Of a stretch of 64,000 bases of DNA, positions 21,721 through 32,400 are shown piece after piece. The position numbers and the translations under genes were made by a program. Source of the DNA: Protonemura montana (lineage: Eukaryota > Arthropoda > Insecta > Plecoptera > Nemouridae); NCBI GenBank assembly GCA_947568835.1, contig OX387610.1, forward strand, positions 3,651,001-3,715,000, given 5' to 3'. Each line of letters starts with the position of its first letter. Within the stretch, counting starts at the first letter, position 1. The notes below the pieces were generated by a model. The model saw nothing but the letters and a program-made list of their open reading frames with translations, searched no databases and was not told where the DNA came from.

Positions 21721-24700
21721 ATGGACGACACGGACCCGGAAGTTGTCGGCGATGTCGGCGAAGAGACCAAAGTGGAGGACGCCGAGGCGCCGTCGGACAG
21801 CGGCGACGTCAACGTCGAGACGCCTGACGAGAGCGTCCAGGAGGTAGCTGAGGTCGCCACGGACGAGGCCGTCGCAGAGTCGGTGACGTTGTTGGTGAAG
21901 GAAGACAGTGTGGTTGGTGAGGAACGAGATGGGGAGGGGGAGGATGGTGCAGGGACGCTGGAAGGGGAGAATGAAGACGTCCAGGAGGCGGGGGAACAGG
22001 AGGGTGACGACTTGGCTGGGCAAGCAGGCGAAGAAGGGGGTAAAGAAGGTGAAGAAACAGGCGTGGGAGAAGTGGAGACGGAAGAAGTTGCAGAAGAGGG
22101 TGTAGAGAAAGAAGAGACGGTTGAGGATAGCGGGGTTGTCGAAGGAGAAGAGGGAGAAGAGAAAGAAGAGGGAGAAGAGAAAGAAGAGGGAGAAGAGAAA
22201 GAAGAGAAAGAAGAGAAAGAAGAGAAAGAAGAAGGGGTGATAGGTGACGTAGAGGATGGTGAGGAGAGGGAGGAGAAAGAAGAAGTTAATGTAGCGGACA
22301 GTGGAGAAGGCGGAGAAGGTGAACCTGTGGAGGAAGAAATGGCAGGTGATGTCGATGTTGAGAAAGAAGGTGATGTTGGTGAAACTGGGGAAAACCCCGA
22401 GGAAGTGGAGACGCAGGAAGAAGTCGGAAAGGTTGGGTCGGACACCGAAGAGGCTGACCGAGTCATGCAGGTGATAGTCGAGGAAGGTGACGATGTTTCG
22501 GAGACGGAGACCAACCACGTGATTGAGATCCACGTTCGCCCCGCGCTGCCCGATGACCAGTTTAACTTGGATCCACAATTCGACGAGAACGAGCTGCAGT
22601 TTACCCTGGGCTCGCTGTCAGATGCAAGCGTTGTGGACGTCACGAAGCTCGCCGGCGACGAAGTCAGAGAGGAGATGCTGCAGCCCAGCGTAGAGGCCCT
22701 ACAGGTAACTTAACCCCACCCCTTCCTATCTGGAGGGTCTTTGTTCGATTCCTGTCCATCTTGTCAGGTGTCAACATTTCAACCCGTCTCGACTCAACCA
22801 TCTAAGCTGTGTTGCCAACTCATGTACCTACCCCCACCCCTTCCCATCAGGAGGGTCTTTGCTCGATTCATGTCCATCTTGTCAGGTGTCAACATTTCAA
22901 CCCGTCTCGACTCGATCATCTAAGCTGTGTGACCAACTCACATACCTACCCTCACCCCTTCCCATCAGGAGGGTCTTTGTTCGATTCATGTCCATCTTGT
23001 CAGGTGTCAACATTTCAACCCGTCTCGACTCGACCATCTAAGCTGAGTGACCAACTCACATACCTACCCTCACCTCTTCCCATCAGGAGGGTTTTAGTTA
23101 TCTCCATTAAAGCTTTTAGACGTATATCTCCTTTATCTATATTTTTGAAACGTTGAGGCCTTTATCAGTAAACAGTTTTTATGAGTGTAGCGAGCGAAGC
23201 AAGTGGAACTAAGAAATAAAGTCCCTTTTTAGGACAGCAAGTAATGCATACCGGACCAAACCTATACAACACATTACCATCAGCTCGCAGTTCTGAACCA
23301 CTTCGCCATGCTGAGGGTCGAGTTGATTTAGTCTGTACCCATGCAGGCAGCGCCCTGTGACCGGGAAAAGTACTACGAGCAGCACCGTGCGCAGACTATA
23401 GAGCGCGCCACTTTGACGCGCAGGAACGCGGTGCTACAGCGCAAACTCATGGAGCACTTCAAGAAGCGAAAGATGACCGACGTGTTCAGAGAAACCGATG
23501 AGGTGGGTAGATACAGGGTCAGGTATTGGGTGGGTGACCATCATACACATGACCAGTTCTGTTCGGACAAGAGGTTGGAGGAATGAAAGTTAAGAAACAC
23601 TGCGCTGGATCAGGTATTGGATGGGTGACCATCATACACATGACCAGTTCTGTTCGGGAGAGAGGCTGTAGGGATGAAAGTTAGTACAGCAACTTCACTC
23701 GCCTTGCTTATCAACCTCTCAATAACATAGATTTGTGGAGGAATTCTGTTGTTTGCGTTGTACCGTCCATCGGAAGGGACGTTAAGCCGGTTGTCCCCTT
23801 GGTGCCCTTCGACAGGAGTAGGCTACGTGACGGCACCGGGTTTCTGCTCCACCCTTCTAAGCTAAGTTAAATGCATCATCATCCTTGTCATCACTCACTC
23901 ATTCACTGACGCCATTTGAAGAGTGTCACATGGCTCGTTGCGTCGTTAAACACAAGTCTCTAAATCCCCCCCCCCCCCCTCATCATGCAGGCGACGCCCG
24001 AGATGGACGCCAAGTACACGAAGAAGCTGGCGATATTCGGCGAACTGCAGGCGTCGTTCGAGGCGTCGCGACGCCTGGCCAGCGATGACGTCATCGTGAT
24101 GACTGAAAAAGAATCTCGACTGACGGACGAACTGCAGGAGGTTCTTGACTCGCTGATCACCGCCGAGCGTGAAGCAGGTCAGTGCCCTTTTAGTTTCCAC
24201 TGAGTGCCCTATAAGTGCGAATGGTTTGAAACCCCCGGGACCCGACCTTCGAACCGGGCCGGAGGCAATATTAAAAACATGTCGGCCTCAGGCCGAGAAG
24301 ATAGAAGCCGAATTTCGTCAAATTTCAGTACTTTTTCAAGTTCAAACTTTAAAGCCAGCGTCAGATCAGCTCTTTAGCTCTCTAACGATACGTTACCGTT
24401 CCAAAACTTCCACATTATTGACGGGATAATTAAATACTAAGAGATCAGCTAGATCAGCAAGTTTCTCAGCCAGTTACCCTGAAAAGATCGTCTGTACCCA
24501 TGTGTCACCAGCCACCGATCTACAAGATGTCAAGTCCGGCAAAATAATAAGTGAAAAGCTCGTGGAGCGGCTGCTCAAACGTCAGAGGGAACTCATCAAG
24601 GAGCTCGGTGACACGCGTCTCCTCTTCATCAAGTGTCGGGACAAGGTCACCGCCAAGGAGGAAGCAATCAAAGAACTTGAGGTAAGATTATGAGTGCGGA

Positions 24701-26969
24701 TGCATGGAAGGGAACTCTCGGCTAGCCAAGCACTCAAACATATACACTTCTTATGAGAGAGGGAAAGATATACATATATAAATATTTTTTTAAAGATATG
24801 AGTCACCTCTACAATTTTCAAATAGCCCAGATATCGGTTGCCTTAGAGAGACTTTGAAGTTTGGCCGCCATGTTGAGAATTCCAGAATTTTAATTTCTCT
24901 CAAAGAGCCCGTACTGCTTTTCATCAGTAGTTTTCGTTGTTTTTGTAGTTTTTGCTACTTTACATGGACTTAATTTTGAACAGCTGACTACATCCTTTGC
25001 TCTATCCAGGTTATTTGAGATCAGCTGGCTGGATCCTATGCTCTATCCAGGTTATTTGAGATCAGCTGGCTGGATCCTATGCTCTATCCAGGTTATATGA
25101 GATCAACTGGCTGGATCATATGCTCTATCAAGGTTATTTGAGATCAGCTGGCTGGATCCTATGCTCTATCCAGGTTATTTGAGATCAGCTGGCTGGATCA
25201 TTTGCTCTATCCAGGTTATTAGAGATCAGCTGACTGAATGCTATGCTCTATCCAGGTTATATGAGATCAACTGGCTGGATCATATGCTCTATCAAGGTTA
25301 TTTGAGATCAGCTGGCTGGATCCTATGCTCTATCCAGGTAATTTGATATCAGCTGGCTGGATCCTATGCTCTATCCAGGTAATTTGATATCAGCTGGCTG
25401 GATCCTATGCTCTATCCAGGTAATTTTATATCAGCTGGCTGGATCTTATGCTCTATCCAGGTTATATGAGATCAACTGGCTGGATCCTATGCTATGGTCA
25501 TGCTTTAGAGTTTAGTTACGGCAAGTAAAACTCTACTATTGTCCTTGCCAGGATCTAGGACAGAACCTGAGTATGCTGGACTACGAGCAGCTGCGCATGG
25601 AGAACCAGAACCTTACAGACAAAGTAGAGGAACGTGACGAGGAACTGGCGCGGCTGCGCGGTCGATCCATGCACTCGGCGCAGGCGCTGACCCACTACAA
25701 GGAGAAGATGTGTTTGGTCACCAATCTTCATGACAAGCAGTTGGCGCTGCTCAGGCAGAGGGAGATCGAACTGGGACTTGTGAGTATCACACCGGTATTG
25801 CCGGGTATTGTTTTTACCTTATGGCTTCTATTTTCTTTGAGTATGAACGATTTTCTTTATATCTAAGTGATTAGTAATTTTGATTGCAGAATCTGATTTT
25901 AATCGCAAATCTTTTCAATTATTAAAGTGTTTTGTAATTGGGAAAACTAATATTCTCTCAAAAATAGACGCCAGTGGTTCTAGAATCGTAAGAATCACTG
26001 TGAAAATACCCAGACTCGTGGTTTTAGTCCTTGGAGATCCGTCATTCTCATTAAATAGGTATTGGATGGGTCGCCACCGAACTGTTTGGCGTGTTGGAAA
26101 CCCCGTTCCTCGTGAGATTAACGAAGTTAATCATAATCATAATCATGATTTTATTAGCAACTTAGGACTACACACAATAAATTGCACTGACCGATGGTTA
26201 CTATACAGTTGTAAATTTAAAGTTGTAAAATTTTACAATTTTACTATCTTTGCAAGTTCATTGAATGGCAGGCTCTTCCATAGCCTAGTTCCTCTGCCAA
26301 GGAGTGAGTGGCGTCCGATATTTGTTCTATAAAACTTTATAAATAGTTTTTAAACACTGCCCTGAGTCAAGTATTAGATGGGTGACCACCGAACTGTTTG
26401 GCGTGTTGGAAACACCGGTCCTCGTGAGATCACCGAAGTTAAGCAACACTGCGCTGGGTCTGATATTGGATGGGTGACCACCGAACGGTTTGTCGTGTTG
26501 GAAACACCGGTCCTCGTGAGATCACCGAAGTTAAGCAACACTGCGCTGGGTCAGATATTGGATGGGTGACCACTGACCGGTTTGACGTGTCTTGACTTGT
26601 CCTGACCACATTGCGCAGGCACGTACCGAGCTCAACACCCTGAAGGCGACACGTGACAAGCTGCGCGCCGACTTTGTACGTGAGTCTGCGCAGGCCGGAC
26701 TGCTCACCAAGCCGCAGCTGCTGCGCGACTTCGAGGACACTTTGGATGCGTGCCAAGTGCAGCGTGCACAGTTCGAGCAGATGCAGGCAGAGTGCGCTGT
26801 GGAGAAGAAGCTGCTGACTGTAGTACGCGAGCAGTCCGGTAGGGGCGCTGGTGTCGAGGTCGAGATCAAGCCGAAGCGGTCGACGTTGATGGACAGAGTA
26901 CAACGGGCCAGGAGGGGAAGTACGACCTTGAAACGGGTGGTTGAGCCGGAGGAACTCTTTCAGATGTGA
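21721..26969 (+). CDS. CCDC96: CCDC96 (CFAP184)-like coiled-coil protein, tandem copy 2
   Basis: Second axonemal CCDC96 paralog. Exons: 21721-22704, 23347-23502, 23991-24177, 24512-24681, 25552-25779, 26619-26969; 691 residues. The start is MDDTDPEVVG; an in-frame ATG at 21703 would add six residues. Residues 1-328 are strongly acidic with tandem EEGEEKE blocks and end near FNLDPQFDENEL, the same anchor motif as copy 1. The coiled-coil part repeats the family segment DYEQLRMENQNL, AQALTHYKEK and ARTELNTLKATRDKLRAD. Unlike copy 1, the last exon reads through to a stop, so the final intron of copy 1 is absent and the tail (KPKRSTLMDRVQRARRGS) is unrelated in sequence. Introns hold a 118-bp array, SINEs and a 41-bp array. 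Confidence 0.9.
22711..23092 (+). repeat. 118-bp tandem repeat in CCDC96 copy 2, intron 1
   Basis: Just over three copies of a 118-base unit with CCCTTCCCATCAGGAGGGTC, CATGTCCATCTTGTCAGGTG and CAACCCGTCTCGACTCGACC. The array begins right at the exon 1 donor: the donor GTAACTTAACCCCACC aligns with GTACCTACCCCCACC inside the unit. The same family is reversed at 30575-30870. Confidence 0.9.
23505..23960 (+). mobile_element. 5S-headed SINE, long copy in CCDC96 copy 2 intron 2
   Basis: Starts right after the exon 2 donor with GGGTCAGGTATTGGGTGGGT, has the segment GACCATCATACACATGACCA twice, then the body and the end GACGCCATTTGAAGAGTG, GTCGTTAAAC. It fills nearly the whole intron, leaving only a C-run and the acceptor. 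Confidence 0.85.
23966..23979 (+). promoter_or_regulatory. Poly-C run serving as polypyrimidine tract
   Basis: Fourteen C followed by TCATCATGCAG, the acceptor of exon 3 of CCDC96 copy 2. An all-C tract is an unusual and probably length-variable pyrimidine tract. Confidence 0.6.
24825..25490 (+). mobile_element. Element flank plus 41-bp minisatellite, CCDC96 copy 2 intron 4
   Basis: The flank ATATCGGTTGCCTTAGAGAG, with GCCGCCATGTTGAGAAT, leads into about 12 copies of the 41-bp unit (25000-25490). Flank and array order are as at 6455-6870. The array ends about 60 bases before the exon 5 acceptor. Confidence 0.9.
25890..26060 (+). mobile_element. Decayed tRNA-SINE fragment
   Basis: ACTAATATTCTCTCAAAAAT and TTTTAGTCCTTGGAGATCCG, TCATTCTCATTAAAT match parts of the copies near 58.05-58.3 kb. 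The tRNA-like head is not recognisable. Confidence 0.45.
26058..26580 (+). repeat. 5S rRNA-derived units in CCDC96 copy 2 intron 5
   Basis: Three to four units of the 92-bp 5S-like family (ACCGAACGGTTTG, CACCGGTCCTCGTGAGATCA, GGATGGGTGACC). The first is split by a LINE fragment (26130-26355). The last unit continues into GACCGGTTTGACGTGTCTTG before the exon 6 acceptor, as in copy 1. Confidence 0.85.
26130..26355 (-). mobile_element. LINE 3'-end insertion within a 5S-like unit
   Basis: Insertion between GAAGTTAA and AACACTGCC of one 5S-like unit. On the minus strand it reads GRHSLLGRGTRLWKSLPFNE, the typical W-x-S-L-P tail of LINE reverse transcriptases, followed by stop, 3' UTR and an (ATTATG)n-like tail. 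Confidence 0.65.
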
Positions 26970-27159
26970 TGACTGTCGGCAGTTTGGACATTTAGACAGA
27001 TGTTTTTTTTATTTTTTTTATCAGTCTTTTTTTTTTACAAAGATTTTTATTTATCCTTTGTTATTTTTATAATATTTTTTTAGTCTTTTTATTGTGTAGC
27101 CGTCGTTTTTATAAGATTTAAAAAAAATGAACAGATTCTTGCTTATTTTACTCAAACTG
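26970..27159. other. 3' flank of CCDC96 copy 2
   Basis: T-rich sequence with many TTTTTTT and TTTTTATTT runs after the stop codon; no AATAAA found on the plus strand. It is probably the 3' UTR. Confidence 0.4.
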
Positions 27160-28130
27160 TTTTGACAACGGGCCATGTGCCACTGGTCTAATGGCGTCGG
27201 TGAATGAGTGAATGATGAACCTAACATAGTTTAAAAACAAGAGGGAAACTCGGTGCCGACACAAAGCCTACTCCTGTCGAAGTGCTCCAAAGGGACCACC
27301 CCGGCTTAACGACCCTTCCGAAGGACGGTACAACTCGAACAACAGGATTTCTCCACAAATCCATGCTATCGAGAGGTTGATTAGCAAGGCGAATGAAGTT
27401 GCTGTACTAACTTTCATCCCTCCAACCTCTCTCCCGAATAGAACTGGTCATGTGTATGATGGTCACCTATCCAATACCTGACCCAGCGCAGTGTTGCTTT
27501 AATTTCATCCCTCCAACCTCTCTCCCGAACAGAACTAATCATGTGTATGATGGTCACCCATCCAATACCTGACTCAGCGCAGTGTTGCTTAACTTCCATC
27601 CCTCCAACCTCTCTCCCAAACAGAACTGGTCGTGTGTATGATGGTCACCCATCCAATACCTGACTCAGCGCAGTGTTGCTTAACTTTCATCCCACCAGCC
27701 TCTCTCCCGAACAGAACTGGTCATGTGTATGATGGTCACCCATCCAATACCTGCCTCAGCGCAGTGTTGCTTAACTTTCATCCCTCCAGCCTCTCTCCCG
27801 AACAGAACTGGTCATGTGTATAATGGTCACCCATCCAATACCTGACTCAGCGCAGTGTTGCTTAACTTCCATCCCTCCAACCTCTCTCCCAAACAGAACT
27901 GGTCGTGTGTATGATGGTCACCCATCCAATACCTGACTCAGCGCAGTGTTGCTTAACTTTCATCCCTCCAACCTCTCTCCCGAACAGAACTGGTCGTGTG
28001 TATGATGGTCACCCATCCAATACCTGACTCAGCGCAGTGTTGCTTAACTTTCATCCCTCCAACCTCTCTCCCAAACAGAACTGGTCATGTGTATGATGGT
28101 CACCCATCCAATACCTGACCCAGCGCACTA
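27160..28130 (-). mobile_element. 5S-headed SINE expanded into a 91-bp tandem array
   Basis: Minus-strand SINE: its end (GTTTTGACAACGGGCCATGT) and body run to about 27420, followed by about eight copies of a 91-base unit with CTCCAACCTCTCTCCCGAAC, GTCACCCATCCAATACCTGA and GCGCAGTGTTGCTTAACTT. The unit spans the junction between SINE body and 5S-like head, so the array arose from inside the element. Confidence 0.9.
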
Positions 28131-28599
28131 CATATGATGCCAACCGGAGCAAGGTCCTTTGTAATAAGACTTCACTACTTATGACTTGTTATAAGTAAAA
28201 ATAAAAGTCTTTTGAAGAAAAAAATAGATAGAAACCCCTTGTATGGGTTAGATTCGATTGGATTGGATTGTACTTTTTATGAAATGTATGTAGGATACCA
28301 ATACCATTTATTGCCGTAACATCCTGTGGCATATGGTGGGATACTGTAGGGTACTGTAGGATTGGAACAGGTACAACATCACTTCAGAAGGTCACTTCAA
28401 TTTGAAAACATTCCACTCTTTATTCAAAACGTATCACAGAGTTGATGATGATATTTACACCTAGGCTAACGAGGTAATGAAATGAGATTGATGACGCTAA
28501 CGATGATATGGGAAGTGACGTCACGGGAACACGGAGTTCACTAGAATTAAAATATAAAACACATTCGCTTCATGGTGTCTTTCCGCTTCTCAGCGAGCA
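28131..28599. other. Intergenic spacer without recognised feature
   Basis: AT-rich; contains short direct repeats such as GATTCGATTGGATTGGATTG and GTAGGGTACTGTAGGAT. No gene or transposon recognised. Confidence 0.5.
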
Positions 28600-28960
28600 G
28601 GTAAACACGTCTTGAAATTTGGATTGCTGCTGAGCAAACGAGGCCGGCAATACGTGGTAACGGTAGGTGCCATCCGATATCGCTTGCGGCCGTCCTTTTT
28701 AACAAACCTCCACAATTAAATACGACACAAAATACCGACACGTGTTTATCAATCGTTGTAGATTAATTGAGTTTCAAATGCGAGAAATTAAAATTCTTAA
28801 CACTCGAAACGACGGCGACTCTATCTGGCAGCAACCTACATTTTTGCCGCTGTAAAGCAGTCATTTGGCGGCCATTTTGAGCGAAAACTTTTACATTAGT
28901 TTCATAGCTAAAGCACTGACTAATTGGGAACACTGGCAAGACGCATTTGAACACTTTCAG
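28600..28960 (+). repeat. Dispersed repeat family B copy
   Basis: Contains TACGTGGTAACGGTAGGTGC, GCTTGCGGCCGTCCTTTTTA, ACAAACCTCC, AGATTAATTGAG and GGCGGCCATTTTGAGCGAA; colinear with 39520-39860 and, reversed, 2945-3238. Confidence 0.7.
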
Positions 28961-29400
28961 TATTAGAAACTATTAGTGGTTTGTTTACCTGAAGATATTG
29001 AAGTGGTTTCCTTATCTCACTTTACCACCAACTGACTTACGATGCTAAATTGATACGGATCCTAGTATTTGGTGGCGACATATTTCGGTTTGACGACATA
29101 TTGTGCGGTATCCACAAAGCAGAGATAGAATTGTTATCACCATAGTAACAACGCCTGACAATCTATGATTGGCTAATTTAAACCTGATTTAAAATAACGC
29201 TCTGTTTTGTGAATTTACTGCCTCTGAGATATGCAGCTACCCCGGGATATCGATGTCCTCCAATGGGCTTAGAATTGAAAAATTTTGCCAAGGCAATGTT
29301 TTGTTTCCCGTTTGTTTCAACATAGTAAACAGGAAATCTCCAAAAGTTAATATTTCGTGACTTGGACCTCTTGTCCTGGGCTAAGTAGCAATCAATCGCT
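28961..29400. other. Spacer 3' of the transporter gene
   Basis: Mostly unrecognised. ATCACCATAGTAAC at 29136-29149 matches 13 of 14 positions of the RFX X-box consensus but has no ciliary gene start beside it. Confidence 0.4.
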
Positions 29401-32400
29401 CTAGGCATGATCTAGGTGTGCTTGTCCTGGTTGTTCTAGGTCGCTTTTTGCGCTCATTTTGTCGGCTTCATCGTTGTGGTCTAAGTTCTTCGAGAGTGAC
29501 TGATTCTTGATGGGTTGGGGTTCCTTCGAAGGGATGGTATTCCAAGGCTGAAGCTCACCAGACGCTGTCAGCACGAAAATCAAGTTGGTCAGCAGCGCGA
29601 CGCCGGCCGAAATCCAGAAAACAGTTCGCCATTGAAGCAACGTGCTCTGCAGGAATAAAACAGTGGCGGTTAGTTGTCGGCAAACAATCAGAGTGGCTGT
29701 TGTGGAATAATTTGTGCAGAAATTGTCACTTAAATTCAATCCGCTGCTAATGTTTTACTGCCGTAGTGAAATCTATCGTTAACATAACCTATACCTTACC
29801 AATAGCCAATAACTAATGACCTTACCATAGCAACAGTTCACAACAAAATCATTGGTCAGGAGCATTTCAAATTCCCATTATTTGCAGTTCACATTTTCAT
29901 ATTTCTTATTTCTTCATACCCATCTGATATGCCTGGCCTCTTTAAACCTTAGAATGCACATGATTAATCACATAACACAACTAAAATCCGATTTTACCAA
30001 AATCTCAGCTCCTGATTGAAATTTTAGTTGAAACTATTGCCTTATCTAACCTAACCTTAAACAAAATAACCTAAAAAATGTGAAAATAACTTTGGCAATA
30101 TGGGTGGAAATAGGGTGTTGATAAGGTGGCTAACTCACGTCAGGAGTGAGCAGGCCGACGAGGTAGGGAGTGATGATTCCAGAGAAAGCGCCCATGCCGT
30201 TGACAATGGCCATCAGGATCCCAGCAAAGTTTGGGCTCAGATCGAGAGCGTTGACCTTCATGCCGGGGTAAAAGGTGCCCATGAAGCCCATGGCGACGGA
30301 GAAGAGCGCGACGACGTAACCTCGGTCGCAGCCGGCGTACGACGCCCACATGATGCCCACCGCAGGGCCGATAGAAGCTGCAACAGGTGGGGGGCGTTAA
30401 ATAGCATGCTCATATCAAGGGTGCAAGACGATGGCAGAGATACGTCCTCAAAAGCATGTGCAGGATTCAATGTTCACCTCTGAAACCTGTCAGCTGTCAG
30501 AATTGATTGATTTGGCTGCGTTGTCGAATGTATCTTCTAGCAGTGCGTGCACCACAATTATATTTCTGATGTTTACCTGATGGGAAGGGGTGGGTAAAGG
30601 TACTTGATTTGGCAACACAGCTTAGATGGTCGAGTCGAGACGGGTTGAAATGTTGACACCTGACAAGATGGACATGAATCGAACAAAGACCCTCCTGATG
30701 GGAAGGGGTGGGGGTAGGTACGTGAGTTGGCAACACAGCTTAGATGGTCGAGTCGAGACGGGTTGAAATGTTGACACCTGACAAGATGGACATGAATCGA
30801 ACAAAGACCCTCCTGATGGGAAGGGGTTGGGGTAGGTACGTGAGTTGGCAAGATAGCTTAGATGGTCGAGACTTACCGACAGTTGTGAAGAACTTCCTAG
30901 TCGTCGTGACTGTCCACCATTTCTTGCGTATGATGACGTCAGCCAGGTAGCCGGACAAGATGGATGTGATCCACATCACGAGATAGGGCAGTGCGGACAG
31001 GAAGCCGTTCTGGAAACGAAGACAACGACTTTTTTAACATCTCGAAAGAGTTATTCTGGACCATTCGTTCTCTGTTTCCACGTGTTACCGGCTCGTTTGC
31101 TCCGCAGATAGCTCAACATGAACTCTTTCTCTCTAACTACGAAGGTTTCGCGAACACAATTTGCGCTGCGTTGGATGATGAGCGCCGTAATATTGTAGAA
31201 AAACGGCAAAAATTAACAAAATTAAGCCGACAATTGTTTCATAAAAAGAGAAAGAAAACACATACGGGTTCAAAAACGTTACAACTGCTTAATTTTGATG
31301 TATTTTACATATTTGAAACGGTTGGTGAAAAAATATCAAACACTTTTGTCGGTAACTCAAAAATGTTTACAAAATCTGAAAATTTTCGTAAATTTTGAAT
31401 AGATACTAAACTATTTAATTTAACCAATTTTACTGAAAAACGCGGGGTCTTAGTTAAAAATACAGATATGCGCTCTGCAAATTTCGTTCAAATAGGGGTA
31501 GGCGTTTGCCTGTGAAAACGCAAACAAAAATTGCCAACTAAGACAATTTTTTTTTTTTTAAGATTTCGGTACACTTGCTACGCTACAGTTGTAACCATAT
31601 TGCTCTTACCGCTTTGATGTTGAATTTGAGGACGTCGGCCATGTACTTGGGCAAGTCAGTTACCATGGTGAAGAATACCCAATCGTGCCCGATCTGTGCG
31701 GCGATCAGCCCCCACAGAGGCACAGACACGAGCATAGCTCGCCAAGGAATGTTCAACTCTTTCTGCAAACAAGCAGACACAGGAGTCAGTCAGAGACGGT
31801 GTCTGGGATAGTGATAGGTGGGCGATTGGGACTCGCGTCTGTGACATAGGGGAACTGAATAGAGTAAATCTTACGTCTAGAACGTGGAATTCTGCTGCTA
31901 GATCTAAGATATAAATTGATGTAATTCAAAATACAAAACGGAGATGAACAGGGCCCTGGGCCATGTAGGAAGACGTTAAATCGCTGAACGGACGACTTGT
32001 GGGTGGAGTTACTGATCTCAAAAAACCTAGATGGAGTACAGGATCCAGCCAGCTGATCTCAAACAACCTGGATAGAGCATATGATCCTGCCAGCTGATCT
32101 CAAATAACCTGGATAGAGCATAGGATCCAGCCAGCTGATCTCAAACAACCTGGCTAGAGCATATGATCCTGCCAGCTGATCTCAAATAACCTGGATAGAG
32201 CACAGGATCCAGGCAGCTGATCTCAAATAACCTGGATAAAGCATAGGATCCAGTCAGTTGATCTCAAATAATCTGTATAGAGCATAGGATCCAGCCAGCT
32301 TATCTCAAATAACCTGGATAGAGCATAGGATCCAGCCAGCTTATCTCAAATAACCTGGATAGAGCATAGGATCAAGCCGGATGATCTAAATTGGAGTCAG

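Noticed and set aside
29136..29149. RFX X-box marking a further ciliary gene
   Set aside because: A 13 of 14 match, but no gene start lies nearby on either strand; chance or repeat origin is as likely.
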